A DNA stretch of 64,000 nt from JACPRL01 sp035573715 (GTDB lineage Bacteria > Acidobacteriota > Terriglobia > Acidiferrales > 2-02-FULL-67-57): positions 186,001 through 250,000 of the forward strand of contig DATLZZ010000002.1 in assembly GCA_035573715.1 (NCBI GenBank), read 5' to 3'. Every line of letters begins with the position of its first letter. Position 1 is the first letter of the stretch. Shown here piece by piece: positions 57,780 through 64,000 of the stretch. The position numbers and the translations under genes were made by a program. The notes under the pieces were generated by a model. The model was not told where the DNA came from. It ran no database searches and was given only the letters and a program-made list of their open reading frames with translations.

Positions 57780-58726
57780 GCTCGGGCTCCTTCGACCGAC
57801 TTCTGGTCAAGATACAAAGCGGCCGCCTGGCAGGCGAGGGTGCGGATGCGGCCAATGAGCGCTGCGCGTTCAGTTGTTGAAATGGCACCTCGCGCGTCGA
57901 GAACATTGAACAAGTGCGAGCACTTCAGACAGAATTCGTAGGCGGCCAGCAGGGGGAACTTGAGGCGCGCTGCCGTGGGTGCGTCCTTCGGGTAGCTTCC
58001 CAGAAGGCGCCGGGCCTCCTGCTCGCTCAACTCGAAGATTTTACGGCAGATAGCGGTGTCGGCCTGGTCGAAGCTGTAGGCGGAAAGCTGGCGCTCTTCT
58101 TCCAGCCGCATCTGGCCGTAGGTTTTGCCGCCGCCCCAGTTAAGGTCAAAGACAGTCGGCGACTTCTGCAGGAAAGCCGCTATACGCTCGAGGCCGTAGG
58201 TCAATTCGACCGACACAGGATCCAGGTCGAGCCCGCCGCACTGCTGGAAGTAGGTGAACTGTGTGATTTCCAGGCCATCGAGGCGCACCTCCCAGCCGAT
58301 TCCCCAGGCGCCCAAGGTGGGGGCCTCCCAGTTGTCTTCGTAGAAGCGAATGTCGTGCCGGCGGAGCGGGATACCGAGCGCCTCAAGGCTCTCGAGATAA
58401 ACCTGCTGCACGTCGTCGGGCGCGGGTTTCAGGATGACTTGCAGTTGCGTGTGCTTGTACAGCCGGTTCGGGTTCTCGCCGTAGCGACCGTCGGCCGGGC
58501 GACGGCTGGGCTGGACATAGGCCACGCGGTAGGGCTCGGAGCCCAGAACCCGGAAAAAGGTTTCCGGTGCCATCGTGCCCGCGCCCACTTCGATGTCATA
58601 GGGCTGCTGTAGCACGCAGCCGCGCTCGGCCCAGAAGCGGGAGAGGTTGAGGATGACATCCTGAAAGGACAATCCTAGGGCGGGCTTGGGTGGTGCCGAA
58701 GGTTTGGCGGCTCTAGGCTTTTTCAT
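57776..58726 (-). CDS. glyQ: Glycyl-tRNA synthetase alpha subunit
   Basis: 316 residues. The class II catalytic core is visible as SFQDVILNLSRFWAERGCVL, QPYDIEVGAGTMAPETFFR, YVQPSRRPADGRYGENPNRL and LYKHTQLQVILKP, with the C-terminal LKCSHLFNVLDARGAIS. It forms glycyl-adenylate. The ATG at 58726 lies 14 bases inside the recO gene, so recO, glyQ and glyS overlap in a row. The next upstream start would add 43 residues unlike the family, so it was not used. Confidence 0.95.
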   Translation of the reverse strand: MKKPRAAKPSAPPKPALGLSFQDVILNLSRFWAERGCVLQQPYDIEVGAGTMAPETFFRVLGSEPYRVAYVQPSRRPADGRYGENPNRLYKHTQLQVILKPAPDDVQQVYLESLEALGIPLRRHDIRFYEDNWEAPTLGAWGIGWEVRLDGLEITQFTYFQQCGGLDLDPVSVELTYGLERIAAFLQKSPTVFDLNWGGGKTYGQMRLEEERQLSAYSFDQADTAICRKIFELSEQEARRLLGSYPKDAPTAARLKFPLLAAYEFCLKCSHLFNVLDARGAISTTERAALIGRIRTLACQAAALYLDQKSVEGARA

Positions 58727-59456
58727 GCTGCAGCTCGCGGGTGATAAGCTTGCGCTCGCTGTGGGCTTCAATGACATCGAGCAGATAGTTCTGGAGCTCG
58801 GCCGCCCGCTGGCGATCCCAGCCCTCCCAGGAGATCCGCGCAAGCGGATGCTCAAGCATTTCTCCTGCGGCGGCGCGCCCGGGCGCGCTCAGCAGCCGCA
58901 TACCGGGTTGGCGGCAACCGGAGCAGGCCACGCGGCCCAGGGCGGGGCTGGCGTAGGCGGGCCCTTGTTCCAGGGACTTGCCGCACTGCGCGCAGCTATC
59001 GAGCGCCGGGAGCCAGCCCGCCAGACGCACCATCCAGAGTTGGAAATAGGTCAGCGGCAGCCAGATGTTGTCGGAGGCTTGGAGCGCGCCAAGCGTCATC
59101 AGAAGAAGTCGGAAGGCTTTGTCGGAAGGCTCGCGCTCGGGCAGGAGAAGTTCGCTGAGCTCGGCAATTTGATTCAGGGCCAGGCTGCGTTCGTAGTCGC
59201 CGCGGGCGTCCCAGTAGGCGGCGATGAGTTCGCTCTCCGAGAGCCGAACCAGTTCGTGGCCTGGGCGCTCGAAGAACCAGAGTCGCACGTGGCTGAGAGG
59301 CTCCAAGGCGGCGCCGAAGCGCCGGCGGGAGCGGCGGGCGTTGGGAGCGACGCCGCGCAGGCGGCCCAGGCGCCGGCTCAGGAAGCTCACCCACTTGTCG
59401 GCTTCGCTCAGGGGTCGGGTGCGCAAGATGACGGCCTCAGAGTCGAGCAGGGGCAT
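58713..59456 (-). CDS. recO: DNA repair protein RecO
   Basis: 247 residues. An N-terminal OB fold (1 to about 80, EAVILRTRPLSEADKWVSFLSR), a helical domain and a zinc site of four cysteines (CAQCGKSLEQ and RVACSGCRQPG) match RecO. It binds SSB and loads RecA in the RecFOR gap-repair pathway. It is the first gene of the recO-glyQ-glyS-ppdK run and diverges from the PfkB kinase gene. Confidence 0.92.
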   Translation of the reverse strand: MPLLDSEAVILRTRPLSEADKWVSFLSRRLGRLRGVAPNARRSRRRFGAALEPLSHVRLWFFERPGHELVRLSESELIAAYWDARGDYERSLALNQIAELSELLLPEREPSDKAFRLLLMTLGALQASDNIWLPLTYFQLWMVRLAGWLPALDSCAQCGKSLEQGPAYASPALGRVACSGCRQPGMRLLSAPGRAAAGEMLEHPLARISWEGWDRQRAAELQNYLLDVIEAHSERKLITRELQHEKA

Positions 59457-59545
59457 TGAGGTTTCGTGGTCGGCGCGCCGACATCGGGCGCGCGCCAGAA
59501 AGCGCAGCCTATCACACGCGCCGCATCGAACACAAATGGGGGGTG

Positions 59546-59570
59546 ATTATTTAGAGTAATTATAAATAAT
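59546..59570. promoter_or_regulatory. AT-rich inverted repeat in the recO/PfkB divergent gap
   Basis: ATTATTTA (59546-59553) and TAAATAAT (59563-59570) pair across nine bases in an otherwise GC-rich gap. On the minus strand TATAAT (59564-59559) overlaps it and could be a -10 for recO, but no matching -35 was found. It could be the melting region of both divergent promoters. Confidence 0.4.
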
Positions 59571-59640
59571 TTCAGCCCTTGGACGGCCTTTTGTCCCGGC
59601 GCGGCTTCAGGTACAGTGAACCCTTTGTCGGAGGCAGCCA

Positions 59641-60609
59641 GTGGACGCAGCGCGTTTCGATGTCGTCGGGCTGGGCGAGAACGCCACCGATGTGGCGATT
59701 GAGCTTCCCCACTTCCCGGCCTTCAACACCAAGCTGGAGTTGACGCGCGCGAGCTGGCAGGCGGGCGGCCAGGTGGCGACGGCTCTCACGGTCTGCCAGC
59801 GGCTCGGCCTGCGCACGAAGTATATCGGGCGCGTGGGCGACGATCCCTTCGGCGTGTTCCAACTCGAAACTTTGCGGCGCGAAGGAATGGATTTGAGCGA
59901 CACGCGCGTAGTCGAAGGCTGCGCCAACCAGGTAGCCTACATCCTGATTGACGGCCGCACGGGTGAGCGCACCATTCTCTGGAAGCGCGACTCGCGGCTG
60001 GACATTCGGCCCGATGAGCTTCGCCCGGAGATGATTACCTGTGGGCGGCTGCTGCACGTCGACGGCCACGACACCGCCGCCGCCGCGCAGGCGGCGCAGT
60101 GGGCGCGGCACGCCGGCATTCCCGTGACGCTGGATGTGGACAACATTTACGCCGGCCTCGAGGCCCTGCTCGACCAGACCGAGTACATCGTCGGCTCGAC
60201 CGACTTCCCGCGCCGCTACACCGGCAAAGAGGACCTGTTCGCCGCGCTGCTGGAGGTTCGCCGCCGCCACCGGCAGGCCCGGCTCGTGGCGGCGACGCTG
60301 GGCCGCGACGGCGTGCTGGCGCTCGAGGGCGACCGCTTCCTCTACTCGCCAGCTTATGAGGTTTGCGCCCGCGACACCACAGGCGCTGGAGATGTTTTTC
60401 ATGGCGCCTTTGTGTTTGCGCTCCTGCAGGGCTGGCCGATGGAGCGGGTGCTCGACTTCAGCAACGCCATGGCGGGCTTGAACTGCGAAGCGGTGGGCGC
60501 GCGCGGCGGCATTGCCACTCGCGCCCAGGCCGAGCAGCTCATGGCCGGCGGCCGGCGGCGGCGGCCGCGGTGGACTTCCCTGCCCTTGCCGGCCGAGGTG
60601 GCGCCATGA
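59641..60609 (+). CDS. PfkB-family carbohydrate kinase
   Basis: 322 residues from a GTG with GGAGG six bases before it. Ribokinase-fold motifs: VVGLGENATDV at the start, GGQVATALTVCQRLG (substrate side), the VTLDVDN strand, and the anion-hole motif D245-T-T-G-A-G-D251 with the catalytic aspartate last. It phosphorylates a sugar or nucleoside; the substrate cannot be read. The stop overlaps the rhomboid ATG by four bases. Confidence 0.9.
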   Translation: MDAARFDVVGLGENATDVAIELPHFPAFNTKLELTRASWQAGGQVATALTVCQRLGLRTKYIGRVGDDPFGVFQLETLRREGMDLSDTRVVEGCANQVAYILIDGRTGERTILWKRDSRLDIRPDELRPEMITCGRLLHVDGHDTAAAAQAAQWARHAGIPVTLDVDNIYAGLEALLDQTEYIVGSTDFPRRYTGKEDLFAALLEVRRRHRQARLVAATLGRDGVLALEGDRFLYSPAYEVCARDTTGAGDVFHGAFVFALLQGWPMERVLDFSNAMAGLNCEAVGARGGIATRAQAEQLMAGGRRRRPRWTSLPLPAEVAP

Positions 60610-61298
60610 TTCCGCTTCGCGACGCCAATCCCAGTCGGCGCTGGCCGCTGATCACCCTGCTGGTGATTCTCGCCAACGCGCTCATCTTTCTCTACGAGGT
60701 CACGCTCGGCCCGGCGCAGCTCCAGCAGTTCGTCTTCACCTTCGGCGTCGTTCCGGCGCGGCTGACCGGCGCCGCGCCTCCGGCGCTGCCCGCCGGCGGC
60801 GGGATCGAGACGCTGCTCACCAGCATGTTCCTGCACGCCGGCTGGCTGCATCTCATCGGCAACATGTGGTTCCTGTGGATTTTCGGCGACAACGTCGAGG
60901 ATTATCTCGGCCACCTGCGGTTCCTTCTGTTCTACCTGTTCTGTGGGCTGGCGGCCGGGTTGATTCACATCGTGTTCAACCTCAGCTCGATGCTGCCTAC
61001 GGTGGGCGCCAGCGGCGCCATCGCCGGTGTGCTGGGCGCCTACCTGCTGCTCTTCCCGCGCGCGCGGATCCTGACGCTGGTGCCGGTGTTCTTTGTATTT
61101 CTGATGGAGATTCCGGCGTACGTGATTCTCATCTACTGGTTTGTGCTGCAATTCCTGAGCGGCACCGTGTCCATCGTGGAAGGCAGCGCCGCGCAAGGCG
61201 GCGTGGCCTGGTGGGCACACGTGGGAGGATTCGTAGTGGGCCTGGCGCTGGTGAAGCTGCTGGCGCCGCGGCAACGCTACTCCATCCGCTATCGCTGA
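60606..61298 (+). CDS. Rhomboid-family intramembrane serine protease
   Basis: 230 residues with six or seven membrane helices. Catalytic S136 is in PTVGASGAIAGV and H205 in AWWAHVGGF; the L1-loop marks MFLHAGWLHLIGNMWFLW and the FGDNVED loop fit. It cleaves membrane segments. A long GC-rich, partly soluble loop (about 155-195) distinguishes it from GlpG. The ATG at 60606 overlaps the kinase stop. Substrate unknown. Confidence 0.9.
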   Translation: MIPLRDANPSRRWPLITLLVILANALIFLYEVTLGPAQLQQFVFTFGVVPARLTGAAPPALPAGGGIETLLTSMFLHAGWLHLIGNMWFLWIFGDNVEDYLGHLRFLLFYLFCGLAAGLIHIVFNLSSMLPTVGASGAIAGVLGAYLLLFPRARILTLVPVFFVFLMEIPAYVILIYWFVLQFLSGTVSIVEGSAAQGGVAWWAHVGGFVVGLALVKLLAPRQRYSIRYR

Positions 61299-61313
61299 TT
61301 CTGGAGGATTGGG

Positions 61314-62750
61314 ATGAAACCACTCCGGCGCGCTGTGGCGGTTGCACTGCTCGTGGCGGCGTGCGAGGCGACCGGCGCCGAGCCGCCGCAGCGGCTCGAC
61401 GCCCGCTACCGCGACACCGCCAACCGCATCCTCGCTGCCGCGCTCACCGAGGACGGCGCCTGGGAAAAGCTCAGCTATCTGTGCGACCGCGTCGGCCACC
61501 GCCTCAGCGGCTCGCCGGAACTCGAGCGCGCCATCGCCTGGGCGGCCGAGCAGATGAGAGCCGACGGATTGGAGAACGTGCGCTTGCAGCCGGTCAAGGT
61601 TCCCCGCTGGATTCGCGGTCGCGAAAGCGTCGAAGTTCTTGAGCCGGTTCGCAGATCGCTCGCGGTGCTCGGCCTGGGCCTGAGCGTGGGCACGCCGCCG
61701 GAAGGCATCACGGCGCCGGTGGTCGTGGTGCGGAGCTACGACGAGCTGGAGGCGCTCGGCCGCGACAAGGTCGCCGGCAAGATTGTGCTCTACGACGTTC
61801 CCTGGCAAGGCTACGGCCGCACGGTGGCCTACCGCGAGTCGGGCCCCAGCCGCGCCGCTAGGCTGGGCGCCGTGGCTGTCCTGCTGCGCTCGGTAGCTTC
61901 CTACAGTCTCTACACGCCGCACACGGGTTTGACCACCTACGCCGAGGACGCGCCGAAGATTCCCGGCGCGGCGCTGACGGTGGAGGATGCCGCCTGGCTC
62001 GGCCGGCTGGCGCGCGCGGGCGTCGAGGTCAAGGTCAAGCTGCAGATGGAAGCGCAGCGGCTGCCCGACGCCGACTCGGCCAACGTCATCGGCGAAATTG
62101 TCGGCGGTGAGAAGCCCGAGGAAATTGTGGTCCTCGGCGGCCACATCGACTCCTGGGACGTCGGTCAGGGCGCGCACGACGACGGCGCGGGTTCGGTGGC
62201 GGCCATGCAGGCGCTGGCGACGCTGAAGAGGCTCGGCCTGCGCCCGCGGCGCACGATTCGCCTGGTGCTCTGGACCGCGGAGGAAACCGGCGTCCAGGGC
62301 GGCGCGGCCTACCACAAAGCGTTCGTCGAAGACGGCACGCGCGCCAACCACGTCGCCGGCATCGAAGCCGATTCGGGCGGCGAGCGGCCCGTTGGTTTCG
62401 GTCTCGGCCTGCCGGCGCTGCGCGGCAAGCCGGAGGAAGCCGAGGTCAAGCAGCGCGCGCTGGAACGGCTGCGCCAGATCGGCGCCTTGCTCGGTTCGAT
62501 TGAAGCCGGCGACATCCGCGACGGCGGCGGCGGCGCCGACCTCGGCCGGCTGATGCGCGACGGCATGCCTGGCCTCGGCCTGCGCACGGTCGGCGAGCGC
62601 TACTTCCACTGGCACCACACCAGCGCCGACACGCTCGACAAAGTCGAGCCCGAAAATCTTCGCCGCCAGGTCGCCGCAATGGCGGTGCTGGCCTACGTCC
62701 TGGCCGATATGCCGGAGCGCCTCGTAGAAAAAAATTGGGACCCCAGATGA
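61314..62750 (+). CDS. M28-family zinc aminopeptidase, secreted
   Basis: 478 residues with a signal peptide (1 to about 20). A PA-like inserted domain lies at about 110-230. The two-zinc site residues are visible: GGHIDSWDVGQGAHDDGAG (His, Asp, then Asp), WTAEETGVQG (catalytic Glu pair), EADSGGERP (Asp) and YFHWHHTSADTLDKV (His). It should release N-terminal residues, or act as a carboxypeptidase Q-like dipeptidase, outside the cytoplasm. It lies 15 bases after the rhomboid gene with GGAGG before its ATG. Confidence 0.9.
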   Translation: MKPLRRAVAVALLVAACEATGAEPPQRLDARYRDTANRILAAALTEDGAWEKLSYLCDRVGHRLSGSPELERAIAWAAEQMRADGLENVRLQPVKVPRWIRGRESVEVLEPVRRSLAVLGLGLSVGTPPEGITAPVVVVRSYDELEALGRDKVAGKIVLYDVPWQGYGRTVAYRESGPSRAARLGAVAVLLRSVASYSLYTPHTGLTTYAEDAPKIPGAALTVEDAAWLGRLARAGVEVKVKLQMEAQRLPDADSANVIGEIVGGEKPEEIVVLGGHIDSWDVGQGAHDDGAGSVAAMQALATLKRLGLRPRRTIRLVLWTAEETGVQGGAAYHKAFVEDGTRANHVAGIEADSGGERPVGFGLGLPALRGKPEEAEVKQRALERLRQIGALLGSIEAGDIRDGGGGADLGRLMRDGMPGLGLRTVGERYFHWHHTSADTLDKVEPENLRRQVAAMAVLAYVLADMPERLVEKNWDPR

Positions 62751-62775
62751 GCGAGGAGCCATCGCTCGGCGGCGC

Positions 62776-63843
62776 TCAGCGCGAGTGCGCCCTGGCCGCG
62801 GCCACGCGGTTGGCGAGCCAGTCGCCGACTTCGCGGGTGCCGAGGGCGCCGCCGAGGTCGCGGGTCGTCTTGCCTTCGGCAATCGAGGCGCGCACCGCCT
62901 CTTCAATCACAGCCGCCTCCTTCGTCATTCCCAGGTGCTCGAGCATCATCGCCGCAGTCAGCACCGCGCCCACCGGATTCGCCAGGTTCTTGCCGGCAAT
63001 GTCGGGCGCCGAGCCGTGCACCGGCTCGAACATTGAAACTCGCTCGGGGTTGACGTTGGCCGAGGGCGTCACCCCCAGCCCGCCCACCAGCGCCGCGCCT
63101 TCGTCGCTCAGAATGTCGCCGAACATATTGCAGGTCACGATGACCTCGAACTGCGACGGGTCGCGAATCATCTGGAAGGCCAGGTTGTCGACGTAGATGT
63201 GGCGCGAGTCGATGTCCGGATACTCCTCGCGCATCGTCTTGAACACCCGCTGCCAGACCCCGTGGGCGTGCGGCAGCGCGTTCGACTTGTCGCACATCAC
63301 CAGCCGCTTGCGCCCGTGGCCGCGGGCGCAATCGAACGCAAACCGCATTATTCGCTCCACGCCCTTCCAGGTGTTCAGGTCTTGCTGGATCCCCACTTCG
63401 TCGCGCGTCCCTTGCTTGAAGGTCCCGCCCAGCCGGGCGTAGAGCCCTTCGGTGTTTTCGCGGTAAATGACGAAGTCGATCCGCTCGGGCTTCTGGAGCG
63501 GATTGAGGGAGGGATGCAGCAGCTTGACCGGGCGGATGTTGGCGTAGAGGTCGAGCCCGAAGCGGAACCCGAAGAGAATCTCCATGGCGTACTTGTTGTC
63601 GGGCAGGCGCGGGTCGCCCAGGGCGCCCAGCAGGATGGCGTCGAAGTCACGCTCGAGCATTTCCAGCGCCCCCTCGGGCAGCGACACGCCGTCGCGCAGA
63701 AAACGCTCGGCGCCCCAGTCGAACTCGGTCAGCTCGAGCTCGTGGCTCGCCGCCGGCCCCAGCGCCCGCAGCACCTTCACCGCTTCGCGGATGACCTCGA
63801 TGCCGGCGCCATCGCCCGGCACCACGGCGATTCGTTTCTTCAC
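62776..63843 (-). CDS. leuB: Isocitrate/isopropylmalate dehydrogenase family protein (probably 3-isopropylmalate dehydrogenase)
   Basis: 355 residues from a GTG with GGAGGG about ten bases before it. Family marks: RIAVVPGDGAGIEVI, FGLDLYANIRPVKL (substrate arginine), RENTEGLYARLGG, NMFGDILSDEGAALVGGLGV and HGSAPDIAGKNLANPVG. The first loop R-E-N-T-E-G-L-Y resembles tartrate and isopropylmalate enzymes of this clade, whereas the gene at 14624 reads R-E-N-T-E-D-L-Y. I therefore suggest leucine synthesis, with homoisocitrate or tartrate as alternatives. It converges on the M28 peptidase gene. Confidence 0.82.
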   Translation of the reverse strand: MKKRIAVVPGDGAGIEVIREAVKVLRALGPAASHELELTEFDWGAERFLRDGVSLPEGALEMLERDFDAILLGALGDPRLPDNKYAMEILFGFRFGLDLYANIRPVKLLHPSLNPLQKPERIDFVIYRENTEGLYARLGGTFKQGTRDEVGIQQDLNTWKGVERIMRFAFDCARGHGRKRLVMCDKSNALPHAHGVWQRVFKTMREEYPDIDSRHIYVDNLAFQMIRDPSQFEVIVTCNMFGDILSDEGAALVGGLGVTPSANVNPERVSMFEPVHGSAPDIAGKNLANPVGAVLTAAMMLEHLGMTKEAAVIEEAVRASIAEGKTTRDLGGALGTREVGDWLANRVAAARAHSR

Positions 63844-64000
63844 TTCCGGGTTCCCTCCTTCGCGGGCGCGGTGAGCTTAGTCCAGCGCTCCGGCGGCGTC
63901 AACCAAACTCGCCGGGTCTCGCGACGCTTCCCTTGCGCTCAGCGCGACCGACGAGTTGTCGCCCCCTCGCCCCCTAACTCTTTTCTTTTGAGTCCATTCA
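63844..64000. other. Intergenic end of window
   Basis: 157 bases after the start of the last gene. Apart from a ribosome site at about 63855-63860 I see only C-rich low-complexity sequence (CCCCCTCGCCCCCT) and no gene, repeat or terminator. Confidence 0.4.

Noticed and set aside
60399..62906. An 835-codon open frame on the minus strand across the kinase, rhomboid and M28 genes
   Set aside because: It is antisense to three well-supported genes, with an arginine- and histidine-rich composition typical of shadow frames.

Overview
The window is 64 kb of GC-rich, gene-dense chromosome from a Gram-negative (diderm) bacterium: it carries a complete Tol-Pal row and a lipopolysaccharide-export permease. 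Families and layout (split cytochrome b with a multihaem cytochrome c, DUF151 nuclease, YVTN and HEAT proteins, frequent GTG and TTG starts) suggest an Acidobacteriota member, which is inference. I see no rRNA, tRNA, CRISPR array, transposase or phage genes. About 63 protein genes are called.

1-12.4 kb, respiration. After the tail of protoporphyrinogen oxidase and a ferredoxin, one long minus-strand series runs from a strong promoter near 12.34 kb: Rieske protein, cytochrome b6-like subunit, subunit-IV-like subunit, an eight-haem cytochrome c, a cupredoxin lipoprotein, haem A synthase (ctaA), haem O synthase (ctaB), an ABC exporter pair with a small membrane protein, a CtaM-like oxidase assembly factor and a HEAT-repeat protein. 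It combines a quinol:acceptor oxidoreductase with genes for building a haem-copper oxidase.

12.5-24.3 kb. Two secreted proteins of unknown function, the first a tiny peptide with eight cysteines; then ferrochelatase with an isocitrate dehydrogenase-family enzyme, a PHP phosphoesterase, an A-type Fe-S carrier, a TPR protein, NAD synthetase, a DsbA-like protein, a GH13 enzyme, and an ECF sigma factor coupled to an unusual anti-sigma/bactofilin-like membrane protein.

24.4-31.5 kb. Aspartase/fumarase, a stand-alone NuoI-like ferredoxin, ParAB, DUF151 nuclease, MiaB and a P1-family peptidase. 31.5-37.4 kb: tolQ-tolR-tolA-tolB-pal-cpoB-ssb behind a 383-nt leader rich in inverted repeats. 37.4-43.2 kb: a frameshifted gene, a cluster of palindromic intergenic repeats, then a MacAB-type efflux system co-directional with a Spy-like periplasmic protein, an anti-sigma factor and an ECF sigma factor, probably one envelope-stress module.

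43.3-64 kb. Housekeeping genes: guaA, leuS and nfo; DAHP synthase; a YVTN lipoprotein coupled to an LptF-LptG fusion; ppdK; recO-glyQ-glyS; a PfkB kinase-rhomboid-M28 peptidase run; and an isopropylmalate dehydrogenase-family gene. Many neighbours overlap by 1-4 nt (TGATG, ATGA, GTGA, TAGTG), so translational coupling is common. The least explained items are the octahaem Rieske/b complex, the cysteine-rich secreted peptide, the zinc-finger/bactofilin fusion and the palindromic elements flanked by direct repeats.
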